From an uncultured Collinsella sp. (GTDB lineage Bacteria; Actinomycetota; Coriobacteriia; Coriobacteriales; Coriobacteriaceae), in contig CABUWA010000025.1 of NCBI GenBank assembly GCA_902495085.1, positions 1-17,598 on the forward strand: a stretch of 17,598 nucleotides of DNA, given 5' to 3'. Below are positions 1 to 7,637 of this stretch, one piece after another. Within the stretch, counting starts at the first letter, position 1. Each line of letters starts with the position of its first letter. A program made the translations under genes and the position numbers. The notes beneath the pieces were generated by a model. That model was not told where the DNA came from. It did no database searches and worked only from the letters and a program-made list of their open reading frames with translations.

Positions 1-1
1 C

Positions 2-52
2 CTTTCAATCGCCATCATCGAGCTCGAGTATCGCATCTACGCCTCAATGTGA
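2..52 (+). CDS. 3' end of an unidentified rightward gene (partial)
   Basis: Frame 2 reads LSIAIIELEYRIYASM followed by TGA. The codons almost all end in C or G, as in the higher-GC backbone genes further right, so this looks like a real C-terminus entering from outside the window. I do not recognise the protein. The stop is followed at once by GTGACAAAGGGACAGGG, a word type I associate with sequences beside REP-associated transposase genes; that link is a recollection and not evidence. If this fragment is chromosomal, the left end of the integrated element lies between here and about position 230. Confidence 0.4.
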   Translation, partial: LSIAIIELEYRIYASM

Positions 53-218
53 TGTGACAAAGGGACAGGGTCAAATAGTTATTTCTACCTGCGATAATAA
101 CAAGATAAGACCTTTAATCCCAACGCCTCTACTGTGTTCAAAGAGTTGAATGGCTCTAAAAATCAGTTTCCAATATAGGGAAGGAAATCCACTTTATTAA
201 GGCCAGAAATCAGTCAAA

Positions 219-267
219 AGTAGAAGCAAAAGTAGTAAAAACGTAGTACGGCTCAAATTTTTACTAC
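219..267. repeat. Candidate integrase arm-type binding sites, left end
   Basis: AGTAGTAAAAA lies at 231-241 with a further GTAGTA at 243-248, and an inverted GTAGTAAAAA lies at 258-267. These sit just beyond the integrase stop codon. The direct copy matches 9172-9189 at the other end of the element at 17 of 18 positions. The word resembles the AGTAGTAAA core bound by the N-terminal domain of Tn916 integrase, as I recall it from the structural work. A 10-bp direct repeat, TCTACCTGCG, flanks the cluster at 84-93 and 273-282; its role is unknown. Confidence 0.5.
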
Positions 268-273
268 CAATGT

Positions 274-1470
274 CTACCTGCGGTTTTGTTCAATAGCAAG
301 CATCTCGTCTTGAATATCTTCAAGCCCAAGATGGGTGTAAACGTTGTAGGTGGTGCTGATATCTGAGTGCCCCATAATGTATCTGAGCTTTGCTGGACTC
401 ATGCCAGCGCGTGCCATTCGGCTACAGAAAGTGTGCCTGAGCTGGTGCGGAGTTATATGGGGCAGTTCTTCCTTATAGATGCGGTTGTGCTTGATGATAG
501 CGCGTTTGAGCCTATGCTCCCAATGCAGGGCAACGCATGGCATCTCATTCTTGTCTAGGCAGATGAAGCCCCTTACCCCATCAATAACAGGCTCTTCTTT
601 TGGCTGCGCCCTCTGTCCGATGAGACTGTGGAAGGCCTTTTCGACAGAAGCGGTCATAGGGATATACCTCATACCAGATTTTGTTTTGGGCTCTTCAATG
701 TAATACTGCATATCTCTCGCGCGATGAAGCTGCTTTTGAACACGTATACAGTGGCTATCGAAGTCAATGTCATCAAAGGTCAGGCCGCAGTATTCAGAAA
801 TTCTGAGTCCAGTGTTCAACAAGATAAAGTAAGTTTCAAAGTAGCGCGAGAAGTGATGATCCGAGCGCATGAACTCAAGGAATAGTCGTTCCTGTCTAAC
901 ACTTAACGATTCACTGGATACCGTATCGTTGACCAAAACATTGATAAGTTCGAAGTTAAAAGGGTTGCGTCTTATAATTCCGCATTCTTCGGCCAGTTGG
1001 AAAGCTGGTCTGAGTACGCCTCGGATGCTACAGACGCTGCTATATCCCTTTCCAACATCTTGCTGAAGGTGGACAAGCCATTTCTTTGCGTCCAACACCG
1101 TAATGTTTGATATTTTGGCTTTGCTGAAGCTGTCTGTTTTCAGGTAATTGGTGACGGTTTTATAGGCGCTAACGGTTGTCTTTCGTACCGCAACCTTGGT
1201 CGCAAGGTAGTTCTCAACCAGAGTCATGACGTTCATGTTCTCAGGTGCAATGTGGTCGAAGAGGTCTTTTTGAATCTGCTGTTCTTTCAGCCTTAAGCAG
1301 AGGTCTCTCTTTTTGCCGTGTGGCGTTTGGTCGTGAGTTGTCAAAGTCCACGAATAGACAAAGCAGGTTTTTCCCATCCAATTGGTGTATTTGAACGAGT
1401 AACGACCGTCTGGGCGCTGGCCTTCTCCGCGATGGAGAACTCGACCCTTGTTATCTTTCCTATTCGACAT
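274..1470 (-). CDS. int: Tyrosine recombinase/integrase, Tn916 family
   Basis: A 398-residue site-specific recombinase that would integrate and excise the surrounding element. Residues about 8-45 match the Tn916-type arm-binding domain pattern (GRVLHRGEGQRPDGRYSFKY, then an aromatic beta-strand segment). A SAM-like core-binding domain covers about 80-175, and the catalytic domain runs from about 190 to 390. The catalytic set is complete: R223 in NTGLR, K264 in KTKSG, H342 and R345 in HQLRHTF, H368 in MGHSD, and the nucleophile Y378 in YNVYTH. The length is close to the roughly 405 residues of Tn916 Int. The start is supported by AAAGGAG nine bases upstream. The gene reads out towards the element's left end, as in Tn916-type elements, with arm-like repeats just past its stop. 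I found no xis-like gene next to it. Confidence 0.93.
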   Translation of the reverse strand: MSNRKDNKGRVLHRGEGQRPDGRYSFKYTNWMGKTCFVYSWTLTTHDQTPHGKKRDLCLRLKEQQIQKDLFDHIAPENMNVMTLVENYLATKVAVRKTTVSAYKTVTNYLKTDSFSKAKISNITVLDAKKWLVHLQQDVGKGYSSVCSIRGVLRPAFQLAEECGIIRRNPFNFELINVLVNDTVSSESLSVRQERLFLEFMRSDHHFSRYFETYFILLNTGLRISEYCGLTFDDIDFDSHCIRVQKQLHRARDMQYYIEEPKTKSGMRYIPMTASVEKAFHSLIGQRAQPKEEPVIDGVRGFICLDKNEMPCVALHWEHRLKRAIIKHNRIYKEELPHITPHQLRHTFCSRMARAGMSPAKLRYIMGHSDISTTYNVYTHLGLEDIQDEMLAIEQNRR

Positions 1471-1714
1471 AGCTTGAATCTCCTTTCAGAGACTCAAGCA
1501 CGACAACATGATTGTAGCTATGGGGTTGTCTATGCCATGGTAAAAGGGTTCGTTTATTGGGTTAAATCAAAGGAAATGAGGCCTATTTGCCCCGTTGGGG
1601 CTGGGGTTGGAGTAAGTGCCCATCGGTGCAATTCCAAGCCTTAATTTCGCTCTCAGCGTGCATTTTTGCTATAGGCTGAGCGGACATCAATTGAAATCGC
1701 AGTTTGAAAGAAAG

Positions 1715-1743
1715 GGCACCGTAGCGAAGTACGCTACGGTGCC
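1715..1743 (-). terminator. Rho-independent terminator after the zinc-ribbon gene
   Basis: A perfect 12-bp stem (GGCACCGTAGCG and its complement) with a 5-base loop. It is followed on the minus strand by CTTTCTTTC, 28 bases past the stop of the zinc-ribbon membrane protein. The rest of the interval between that gene and the integrase (1471-1714) holds the integrase ribosome binding site and a weak CTCAGC/GCTGAG inverted repeat (1652-1680). I see no gene in it. Confidence 0.8.
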
Positions 1744-1771
1744 AGACATTGCACAGTGTGGATTGAGGAGC

Positions 1772-2908
1772 CTATGTGACTGTTGCCCTAAGCATGACTT
1801 TCTCACCGTCGCTGGCAAAAAGATATGTAATCCCGTTTTTGCTTGTAGACCCACTATTGCCTTCGACACTGTTTGCAAGATTTGTAACGACTTCCTGAGC
1901 ATCGGTTTTTGAGAGTGAGGAATCACAGGCCATTATGAATCCACGTGCAACAATCGCTGAGTCGCATTTCGTGGTGTCAATCATAAGGATGGGGGACGGG
2001 TTGCAGGAGCTGTCATACCTGCTGCTCTTTGCCAGATTGCTCTGCCCGTCCATTGTCGTAAAGGAGAGCATTGCGTACATATCGGGGTTCTTTATGTCAT
2101 CAACAAACACATAGGAAATAAGCTCATCGGTGCTCTTGTCGATAACGTCTGCGTCTAGATTGCTTTTGAGCTTTCCATTGAAGGAGCTAGGGGAAAAGGA
2201 AAATGCGGAAGGGGCGGTCTCCTCTGTCGCGGTCTGGTTGTTGTCTTCAGATGACTGGCTAGTTGCGGCTGAAGGGCTATCGCCTTCCGCTTCATCGGTG
2301 CTATTCGGGGCTGGAATTATCTTTCCGCAGCGCGTACAGACCTTTGAACCATCGCTTCTGTCTTCGAAGCAATGATTGTCTGGGTTTTTCTCTCCGACGG
2401 TTTTCCCACAGTTGACACAAGTTTTCGGTTCGGTGCACGTTGCGGAGTTCCAGTTGTGTGCATCGGGGTCAATCTTTCCATTGGGATCGACTTTTCCGCA
2501 TTTATAGCAATGATTGACTTGGCAACAGTTGTTTCCGCTCCATTCGTGTATGCAGATGATGTTCGATGCAAGCATAGCCCCAACGGCAATTTCTGCGACT
2601 GCGACTATGCCGAGTACTGCTGCTGTCAATTTCATTTTGCCTGAAACGACTTGCTTCTTTTTCTTTTGCCCCTCTTGCGCTGGCTTTTTCGTTTGCGTAT
2701 CGGGGAGCCTGTTATTGTTCTGCGCTTCATTCGAGGAACCATCTTTTTGCTTCTCGGTCACAGATTCTGGCTGATCGCTTTGAGTATCTTCTGTATCGCT
2801 GGTTGCTTCGTTGCTGGAGATGCTGTTCAGCGGAAAGCCACAATTTGGGCAGGTTGGAGCTTTGTCTGAAACTTGCTTCCCGCATTCTGGGCAGTTGATA
2901 AGGGGCAT
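1772..2908 (-). CDS. Zinc-ribbon single-pass membrane protein of unknown function
   Basis: A 378-residue protein. The N-terminus holds a zinc ribbon with CPEC (6-9) and CPNC (20-23). A charged, low-complexity linker rich in S, E, Q and K covers about 30-92. One transmembrane helix lies at about 93-115. After it come three more Cys pairs (C134/C137, C164/C167, C191/C194), an S/T/E-rich linker, and a C-terminal domain from about 225 that I do not recognise. The first ribbon is probably cytoplasmic and the C-terminal region extracytoplasmic, by the positive charges before the helix. An upstream in-frame ATG at 2986 would add 26 residues. The ATG at 2908 was preferred because GAAGGAGAGGTC directly precedes it and the zinc ribbon starts there. 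The gene is followed by a strong terminator and appears monocistronic. Zinc-ribbon anchored proteins of this layout are common but mostly uncharacterised. Confidence 0.8.
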   Translation of the reverse strand: MPLINCPECGKQVSDKAPTCPNCGFPLNSISSNEATSDTEDTQSDQPESVTEKQKDGSSNEAQNNNRLPDTQTKKPAQEGQKKKKQVVSGKMKLTAAVLGIVAVAEIAVGAMLASNIICIHEWSGNNCCQVNHCYKCGKVDPNGKIDPDAHNWNSATCTEPKTCVNCGKTVGEKNPDNHCFEDRSDGSKVCTRCGKIIPAPNSTDEAEGDSPSAATSQSSEDNNQTATEETAPSAFSFSPSSFNGKLKSNLDADVIDKSTDELISYVFVDDIKNPDMYAMLSFTTMDGQSNLAKSSRYDSSCNPSPILMIDTTKCDSAIVARGFIMACDSSLSKTDAQEVVTNLANSVEGNSGSTSKNGITYLFASDGEKVMLRATVT

Positions 2909-2997
2909 GACCTCTCCTTCCAAAGAAATTCCGACAAAGTGGAAGGGGAGAAGCACATCAACTAAATGAAGCGATGTGGAGGACACCTACCACAGTT

Positions 2998-3138
2998 ACC
3001 ACACCGCAAGGCTTCACATGCATATGCGAACAGACCTTGAAAGGCGGGTGCCCTCCAATTCGCCTGTTTGCATACGCAAAGCGGCAGCTATGCCATTGTG
3101 AAGCTCCATCCAAATATATGGATGTTGCGGTGTGGTAG
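2998..3138. repeat. 141-bp imperfect inverted repeat
   Basis: The outer arms are TTACCACACCGCAA (2998-3011) and TTGCGGTGTGGTAG (3125-3138). Inside them are nested GCTTCACA/TGTGAAGC and TGCATATGCGAACAG against CTGTTTGCATACGCA, with GGCGGGTG...CGCC near the centre. The right arm contains an extra small palindrome, CCAAATATATGG. The whole stretch could fold as a long cruciform or RNA hairpin, or could be a miniature inverted-repeat insertion. It lies between the zinc-ribbon gene and the recombinase gene, in 667 bp (2987-3653) that hold no well-supported gene. Confidence 0.55.
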
Positions 3139-3295
3139 ATGAGATTGTATCAAAGACGCGGGCTTTCATTTTGAGTAAAAGGGCGAACGGTGCCGCTTCC
3201 TGCTGGCATTTCTCAGGGCGCGAAGATTCAAGGCGTTTTAGGCAGCTAGCGGTCTTCTCGATAGCATTGGCGATTATGCCTTGGTAATACGATAT

Positions 3296-3451
3296 TTACA
3301 GTGAAGGTAGACGGTCGGAGGAATTTATTCTTCCTGTCATGTTGATATCAACTACATAGATGGGGTCTGCCAAGTTGAAGTCGAGGCCAAAGTGTAAAAC
3401 ACCCCGTATGCGCCAAAACAGACTGGGGCAGGGGCTTACGAGGTAGCGCAT
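3296..3451 (-). CDS. Possible 51-residue ORF, weakly supported
   Basis: An ATG-initiated leftward frame of 51 codons containing the plausible stretch FGLDFNLADPIYVVDINMTG. There is no Shine-Dalgarno before the ATG and no recognisable family. It may be the decayed tail of a larger gene, or chance. It is listed because it is the only coherent reading frame in the gene-poor stretch 3139-3490. Confidence 0.2.
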   Translation of the reverse strand: MRYLVSPCPSLFWRIRGVLHFGLDFNLADPIYVVDINMTGRINSSDRLPSL

Positions 3452-3498
3452 CTTCTGCAAGCTGGGAGTGTGCAAGAAAGTTAAGCTGCGTTATGGTG

Positions 3499-3632
3499 TA
3501 TCCCAAAATTCATAACATTTGAGACATGAGAAATACCACTCCCCAAGTGAGTCTTTTGAATCAAATAGTGTCCTAAAAGATATTCCAAAAGTATATGTCC
3601 CAATATAAAATACTAATAGGACTTTTGAGACA
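3499..3632. promoter_or_regulatory. Candidate res/operator site of the serine recombinase
   Basis: The 150 bases before the recombinase gene contain repeated half-sites of the type TGTCYCAAA or TGTCCTAAA. They are TATCCCAAAA (3499) facing TTTGAGACA (ending 3526), TGTCCTAAAA (3569-3578), TGTCCCAATA (3596-3605), and TTTTGAGACA (ending 3631). The outermost pairs form inverted repeats of about 28 and 36 bp, which is the dimer-site architecture of resolvase binding regions. A plausible promoter, TTGAAT (3556-3561) - 17 bp - GATATT (3579-3584), lies inside the cluster, so binding would also repress the gene. Confidence 0.5.
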
Positions 3633-3653
3633 TATAGGAATTGGAGGCACGCG

Positions 3654-4229
3654 ATGAAGTTTCTCTACGCTCGCTGCTCAACAAAGGAACAGAACGAGGC
3701 AAGGCAGCTTGAATATGCGCACGAGCTTGGCTTAAAGGATAACCAGATATTTATCGATAAGGCTTCGGGCAAGAACGCCAATCGTCCTGCTCTGAAAGAT
3801 ATGCTCTCTCGTCTGCGCGAGGGCGATGAAGTCTATATCACTGAGCTGTCTCGACTTGGCAGGAGTACTAAAGACCTAATTGATCTCATGGAGACCTTCG
3901 AACAGATGCATGTCGAGGTTCATAGCAAGAAAGAGGCTATCGATACGACCACTCCAGCAGGCAAGTTGATATTTCATATGCTGTCAGCCATTGCTGAGTT
4001 CCAGAGGCAGATCATCCTTGAGAACGCCGCCGAAGGCAGGGAGGCCGCTATGAAGCAAGGTGTGAAGTTCGGCAGACCTAATGTTGATGAAGACGCTCTC
4101 AACATGGCTCTCTATCTATTTGAAAACGACAGAACGAAATCGGTTAAAGAGATATGTGAAAAGACTGGTATCAGCAGGAGCACCCTATATAGAGAAGCTG
4201 GCAACAAAAATGTATGTCGTGGTAAATAA
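3654..4229 (+). CDS. Serine recombinase (small resolvase/invertase type)
   Basis: A 191-residue member of the resolvase/invertase family, which cuts and rejoins DNA at short inverted-repeat sites through a 5'-phosphoserine link. The catalytic domain starts with YARCSTKEQ: nucleophile S9 with R7. SRLGRST (66-72) supplies the conserved arginines R67 and R70. The family's usual Asp in this motif is replaced by Ser. A long E helix (about 101-135) leads to GVKFGRP (136-142), which in this family starts the DNA-binding arm. A helix-turn-helix follows at about 163-181 (SVKEICEKTGISRSTLYR). GGAGG precedes the ATG by six bases. The gene stands alone, with a res-like repeat cluster before it. It could resolve cointegrates of the element or of a plasmid ancestor; an invertase role is possible, but I saw no invertible segment. 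Confidence 0.9.
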   Translation: MKFLYARCSTKEQNEARQLEYAHELGLKDNQIFIDKASGKNANRPALKDMLSRLREGDEVYITELSRLGRSTKDLIDLMETFEQMHVEVHSKKEAIDTTTPAGKLIFHMLSAIAEFQRQIILENAAEGREAAMKQGVKFGRPNVDEDALNMALYLFENDRTKSVKEICEKTGISRSTLYREAGNKNVCRGK

Positions 4230-4445
4230 AAATCAAATATATAAACTCAATAGCTCAAAACTATATCGCGAAATAGGGAATTGATATTGATGGTTTGGCG
4301 TATAACCGTTACATGCTAGGGGATACTTTCACTGTACCTAAATAGCGGACTTGGTAATCTTAATTAAGGGAGGTAAGTTTATATCCGCTACTTACTAACG
4401 TATCTACCTGCATGTTTAACAATATCAATCTCACATTACTTATAG

Positions 4446-4474
4446 TTTGCTACATCTCTTCGAGACGTAGCAAA
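4446..4474 (+). terminator. Hairpin in the AT-rich gap after the recombinase
   Basis: TTTGCTAC (4446-4453) pairs with GTAGCAAA (4467-4474). Inside, TCTC pairs with GAGA around a TTC loop, with a single mismatch between the two stems. The downstream bases TGATTATATTTG are T-rich but not a classic U tract. It may end recombinase transcripts, which stop 217 bases upstream, or be a protein or RNA structure site. Confidence 0.4.
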
Positions 4475-4481
4475 TGATTAT

Positions 4482-4600
4482 ATTTGTCACCTTCCAAGTC
4501 CCTGAATAAATATTTAATTATATATGGTAGTTGATTGGTGACAAATTATGCGAGATGAAATCGAGCATCTATAAGTTAATAAAAAAATATAGTGACAAAT
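4482..4600. repeat. Three copies of GTGACAAAT in an AT-rich leader
   Basis: ATTTGTCACC (4482-4491) faces GGTGACAAAT (4537-4546), a 10-bp inverted repeat. A third GTGACAAAT follows at 4592-4600 in the same orientation as the second. They lie in strongly AT-rich sequence just before the winged-helix gene at 4648. The natural reading is operator sites for that DNA-binding protein, or iteron-like sites of a former replication origin. The remainder of 4230-4647 holds an inverted TAGCGGA/TCCGCTA pair (4343-4349 and 4384-4390) and no gene that I can support. Confidence 0.45.
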
Positions 4601-4647
4601 TAAATTCGTGCAGGAAGGTAGTTCAGTTGGATTGATAGGAGGTTTAT

Positions 4648-5637
4648 TTGGATTTAGGGTTAAAAGTTGGAGAGTACAGCTACAAGGAAATGTGTGAGCT
4701 ATTTCACGAGAAACCAAAAACGGGCAAGTCGAAGCAACTGCAACTGAAGCATTGGGAACTGTATTGCCGCTATGAGAGGCCGACCAATCGATTGTTTGTT
4801 GTAAACGAGGTCTACGAGGAGCCGCTGGCGAGAGTCGACGGGAGAAAGACGAACGGGAGGAAGTCGGAAACCGAGGAAGAGTTTACCATCCTATTTGGGT
4901 CGCTGTTCGTTCGAGAATATACGCGAAATATGTACCATATAGCAAATGGACAGTGGCAGACAGCAAGACTGACCAATGGCGAGCTTTCAAAATATTTTGG
5001 ACTGTATGGGGATCGCCTTTATTATGCAAAAAAAGACAAGAAGATAGACGATGACCTATTTCAAGAGCTGACATCCAAGCTGAGTGGCAAAAGAAGGAGT
5101 CTTATTGTCGACCGTGCTGCAAAGATAGATTGGGTTGAAGTGAGAAAGGAGGTGATCGTATATTGGGGAGACCATCCTGCTTACTATGGCGAAGAGTATC
5201 GAGAGTCTTTTGATTCGTATCGCATCGAGTATGTTCGCAAACATAGATATAAATCTCTTGCGGATGTAATAAAACACGGCGAGTGGTCTGATATGTCTGA
5301 GTATGTACTTGGGCGATTTAAGGCAACGTGGGAGAGTTCCCTTGCTGAGAAAAGTCCCTGGGTATTGTCGGACTATGGTTCAATAAATAGGATTGAATCG
5401 TGCACCTCGTTCGGACTTAAAGAAGGAGCGGAGAGGCCGCCGTTTCATTATTCTCTTGAAGAGGTTGATTCTGCTAGATATAGCTTCAACCTGAAAACAG
5501 TGGCATCGCTGGTCAAACTCTTCGAAAAACAAGTGCCAACAAAGGGTTGGAATATGGAACAGGTTCGCTATCTCCTTAGGAAATATGTTTTGTTGCCCAA
5601 CTGGCAAGACTATAGGAAACGTTCCAAGGCTGCATAG
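4648..5637 (+). CDS. Phage/plasmid-type winged-helix protein, function unknown
   Basis: A 329-residue basic protein. Residues about 9-60 follow the pattern of an N-terminal DNA-binding module seen in many Gram-positive phage and plasmid proteins: YSYKEMCELF, then GKSKQLQLKHWE, then a basic aromatic turn, then NRLFVVNEVYEEPL. Residues 64-72 are a basic linker (GRKTNGRKS). The remaining 250 residues are helical and rich in Tyr, Trp and Arg, and I do not recognise them. The TTG start is chosen because AGGAGG (4637-4642) sits five bases before it and the frame has no better start. It is a single gene bounded by the AT-rich repeat region upstream and a terminator downstream. It may be a replication initiator, a regulator or an abortive-infection-type cargo protein; the sequence alone does not decide. 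Confidence 0.72.
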   Translation: MDLGLKVGEYSYKEMCELFHEKPKTGKSKQLQLKHWELYCRYERPTNRLFVVNEVYEEPLARVDGRKTNGRKSETEEEFTILFGSLFVREYTRNMYHIANGQWQTARLTNGELSKYFGLYGDRLYYAKKDKKIDDDLFQELTSKLSGKRRSLIVDRAAKIDWVEVRKEVIVYWGDHPAYYGEEYRESFDSYRIEYVRKHRYKSLADVIKHGEWSDMSEYVLGRFKATWESSLAEKSPWVLSDYGSINRIESCTSFGLKEGAERPPFHYSLEEVDSARYSFNLKTVASLVKLFEKQVPTKGWNMEQVRYLLRKYVLLPNWQDYRKRSKAA

Positions 5638-5697
5638 CTCTTGGTCTGGTCTAAAACTGAAAGGCAATAGAATGTGCCGTAGAGGCCATGGAGAATG

Positions 5698-5733
5698 ACT
5701 TGGAGGAAGGGCATCATGCACCCTCCTCCAAGT
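5698..5733. terminator. Shared terminator between convergent genes
   Basis: ACTTGGAGGAAGGG pairs with CCCTCCTCCAAGT around a 9-base loop, with one bulged A. TTAATTATCATTAT follows on the plus strand. It lies 60 bases after the winged-helix gene and 30 bases past the stop of the leftward coiled-coil gene, so it can serve both directions. Confidence 0.75.
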
Positions 5734-5762
5734 TTAATTATCATTATGCAGCTATTTCACTG

Positions 5763-6569
5763 TTATCCGCAGACCTTGCAACAGCGGCTTTTACCGCTTG
5801 CGGAGATGCTTCCGCTGTGAATTCCAGATGAGCGTTTCAGCGTTGGGCAGTTTGGCGTGGTGTGGTAGACGCTGCCGCCCGAGACCCAGTACACGGTTTG
5901 GCCCTGCGTGGCCTGAGCTTCACTTTGGATGCGGTTTTGTTCAGCCTCCCGTTGGGCGCGCTCTTGCTCCAGTTTCTTCGCATCAACCTGTTTTTGGAGT
6001 TCATCGCGCTCGCTTTGAAGAGCATCAAGCTGGGAGTGGAGTTCTTCGAGCTTCGCTTTCTCATCGTCGATAGTTGCCTGCTGGTCTTTATAGAGAGTAA
6101 GCTCTCGACTTAAATCTGCTTTTTCGTTCTGTATCTTTTCGATGCGGCTCCGCAGCTTGTTGTTGTTATCTTGCAAAAGAGTTGCCTTGTCGAACGCATC
6201 ATCATAGTCATCTGAAAGAGAATCGTACTTAGCGGAAAGTGCGTTGTAGCTCTCAACCTGCTCGCTATATGAATGGACTCCAATAGCCGTGCTGGCGATA
6301 AGTAATGCGAACAATACGGCGAAGGCTATGACGGATCTCTTGCGAGCCCTGAGGTGCCGTGAGATGCGACGTGCTTCAGAACGGATTTTGATGCACGTGC
6401 TTGGTGCGCTGTCGTTGGGCTGATCGACTTTTCCTTTGGATTGGTTGGTCTCTGCGGTTCGCTCAATAGCAACGCAGAGACGGGCTAGGGCTTCATGGGC
6501 TAATTTGCGCCCTTCAGGGTTTTCTTCATCGGCGCAAAGGTCGATGAGCTTGCAATTCAATGGTTCCAT
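5763..6569 (-). CDS. Membrane-anchored coiled-coil protein with C-terminal Cys/His module
   Basis: A 268-residue protein of unknown function. Residues 1-78 are cytoplasmic-looking and end in a basic patch (RRISRHLRARKRS). One transmembrane helix lies at 79-97. A long Q/E/K/L-rich coiled coil runs from about 103 to 220. The last 42 residues hold YWVSGG, YHTTPNCPTL (H236, C241) and CCKVCG (C263, C264, C267). This resembles the small C-terminal metal-binding module YHxxxxC...CxxC found at the end of many surface or envelope proteins; zinc binding is inferred. A GTG at 6575 would add two residues, but neither start has a strong ribosome site. It follows the lipoprotein gene by about 35 bases on the same strand, so the two are probably cotranscribed. 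Confidence 0.75.
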   Translation of the reverse strand: MEPLNCKLIDLCADEENPEGRKLAHEALARLCVAIERTAETNQSKGKVDQPNDSAPSTCIKIRSEARRISRHLRARKRSVIAFAVLFALLIASTAIGVHSYSEQVESYNALSAKYDSLSDDYDDAFDKATLLQDNNNKLRSRIEKIQNEKADLSRELTLYKDQQATIDDEKAKLEELHSQLDALQSERDELQKQVDAKKLEQERAQREAEQNRIQSEAQATQGQTVYWVSGGSVYHTTPNCPTLKRSSGIHSGSISASGKSRCCKVCG

Positions 6570-6606
6570 GGTCACTCTATTAATTAATGGTTATTGAAAG
6601 ATGGCC

Positions 6607-7509
6607 TTAATAGACAATATCTGTGTAGTAGTTATTCCATTCGCATCCACCATAACCGCTATCGGGATTGGAGAAGTAGAACGTCACCGTATATCTAGAA
6701 TGAGGCTTAATGTTATCAACTTGGCATGTTGAATTTTCAGTCACGGTGCCCGACTCATTTTTTAGCGAACATTCCCAAGCCGAATCAAATTGATAGTCGG
6801 TGTTGTTGTCGACCTCGAAGCTGGCAGAATAGTCAGTCCATGTTACCTCGTTGTCGATTCGGTCGGTCTGGCTGTCGATATCGGCCTCAATGGCTTCGAG
6901 AGCTGTTAGCAGCTTCTTCTGTTTGTCTAGTCCTGCGATGTAATTAGAGACAAAGTCATCGTCCGTGGCAAGGAATCCTATCTCCTCATAAAGCTCGTTG
7001 AGCGCTTCGTAACGAAGAACCATGCCCTTTTGCCATTCAATTTGCTCGTCCGATTTAAGGGCTTCGCCGAGGGCGGCTTTTTGGGTGTCGAGTCCTTCCA
7101 AATACTTGGTGCAAGAGTTCTTAACCGTGTCGCTGGAGAAATCTGCGGAACGGTATTTTTCTAGCTTTGCTAGCTCAGCATCTACTAAAACACCCTGATC
7201 CGTATCGTCCGCGTGTTTTTGCCGCCAATGGATCGACTTTTTCAAATCTTTGCTAAATTGCTGGTCGGTTCTGAGCTTCGAGCATTCTACGAGGGCGCTT
7301 TCCAAGTCTTTGTAGTGTTTAACATCCCGCTTCCCGCTAGCATCAAGTTCTTTATATTGGCTATTAAGAGACTGAAGCTCGTCCCAAGAGTCGGCGGTAA
7401 TTTTTCCGATTGAGGCAATCTGCTGGTCGAGTTTTGTCCCCTGACTTGCGCAGCCGCTCAGCAGGATACATGAAGCCAACAATGGGATGAGCAATGCTTG
7501 TTTGCGCAT
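6607..7509 (-). CDS. Lipoprotein of unknown function
   Basis: A 300-residue predicted lipoprotein. The signal peptide MRKQALLIPLLASCILLSGC has a textbook lipobox (LSGC), with C20 as the lipidated residue. The middle (about 28-220) is helical, charged and likely coiled. The last 80 residues are beta-rich, with the pattern of an FxLYD-like or immunoglobulin-like fold: a WTDYSASFEVDNNTDY strand, an NIKPHSRYTVTF strand and several Cys. The ATG at 7509 has GGAGGAACAA directly upstream and begins the signal peptide. A longer frame from 7590 is rejected for that reason. The protein would sit on the outer face of the membrane, like the neighbouring coiled-coil and Asp-rich proteins. I can name no specific role. 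Confidence 0.8.
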   Translation of the reverse strand: MRKQALLIPLLASCILLSGCASQGTKLDQQIASIGKITADSWDELQSLNSQYKELDASGKRDVKHYKDLESALVECSKLRTDQQFSKDLKKSIHWRQKHADDTDQGVLVDAELAKLEKYRSADFSSDTVKNSCTKYLEGLDTQKAALGEALKSDEQIEWQKGMVLRYEALNELYEEIGFLATDDDFVSNYIAGLDKQKKLLTALEAIEADIDSQTDRIDNEVTWTDYSASFEVDNNTDYQFDSAWECSLKNESGTVTENSTCQVDNIKPHSRYTVTFYFSNPDSGYGGCEWNNYYTDIVY

Positions 7510-7637
7510 TTGTTCCTCCAAGAAAACGTGAAGATGTGGCTGAAGGCTCTGTTTGTGGTTTGCCGCAAACAAAAGCCAGAATGCTGGCATCGCTCATCGT
7601 GGCAGTGCCATTTTCAAGATTGATCATGAACGCTTCG

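Noticed and set aside
2909..2986. 26-residue N-terminal extension of the zinc-ribbon protein
   Set aside because: The ATG at 2908 has a strong Shine-Dalgarno and starts directly at the zinc ribbon; the extension has neither a domain nor a ribosome site.
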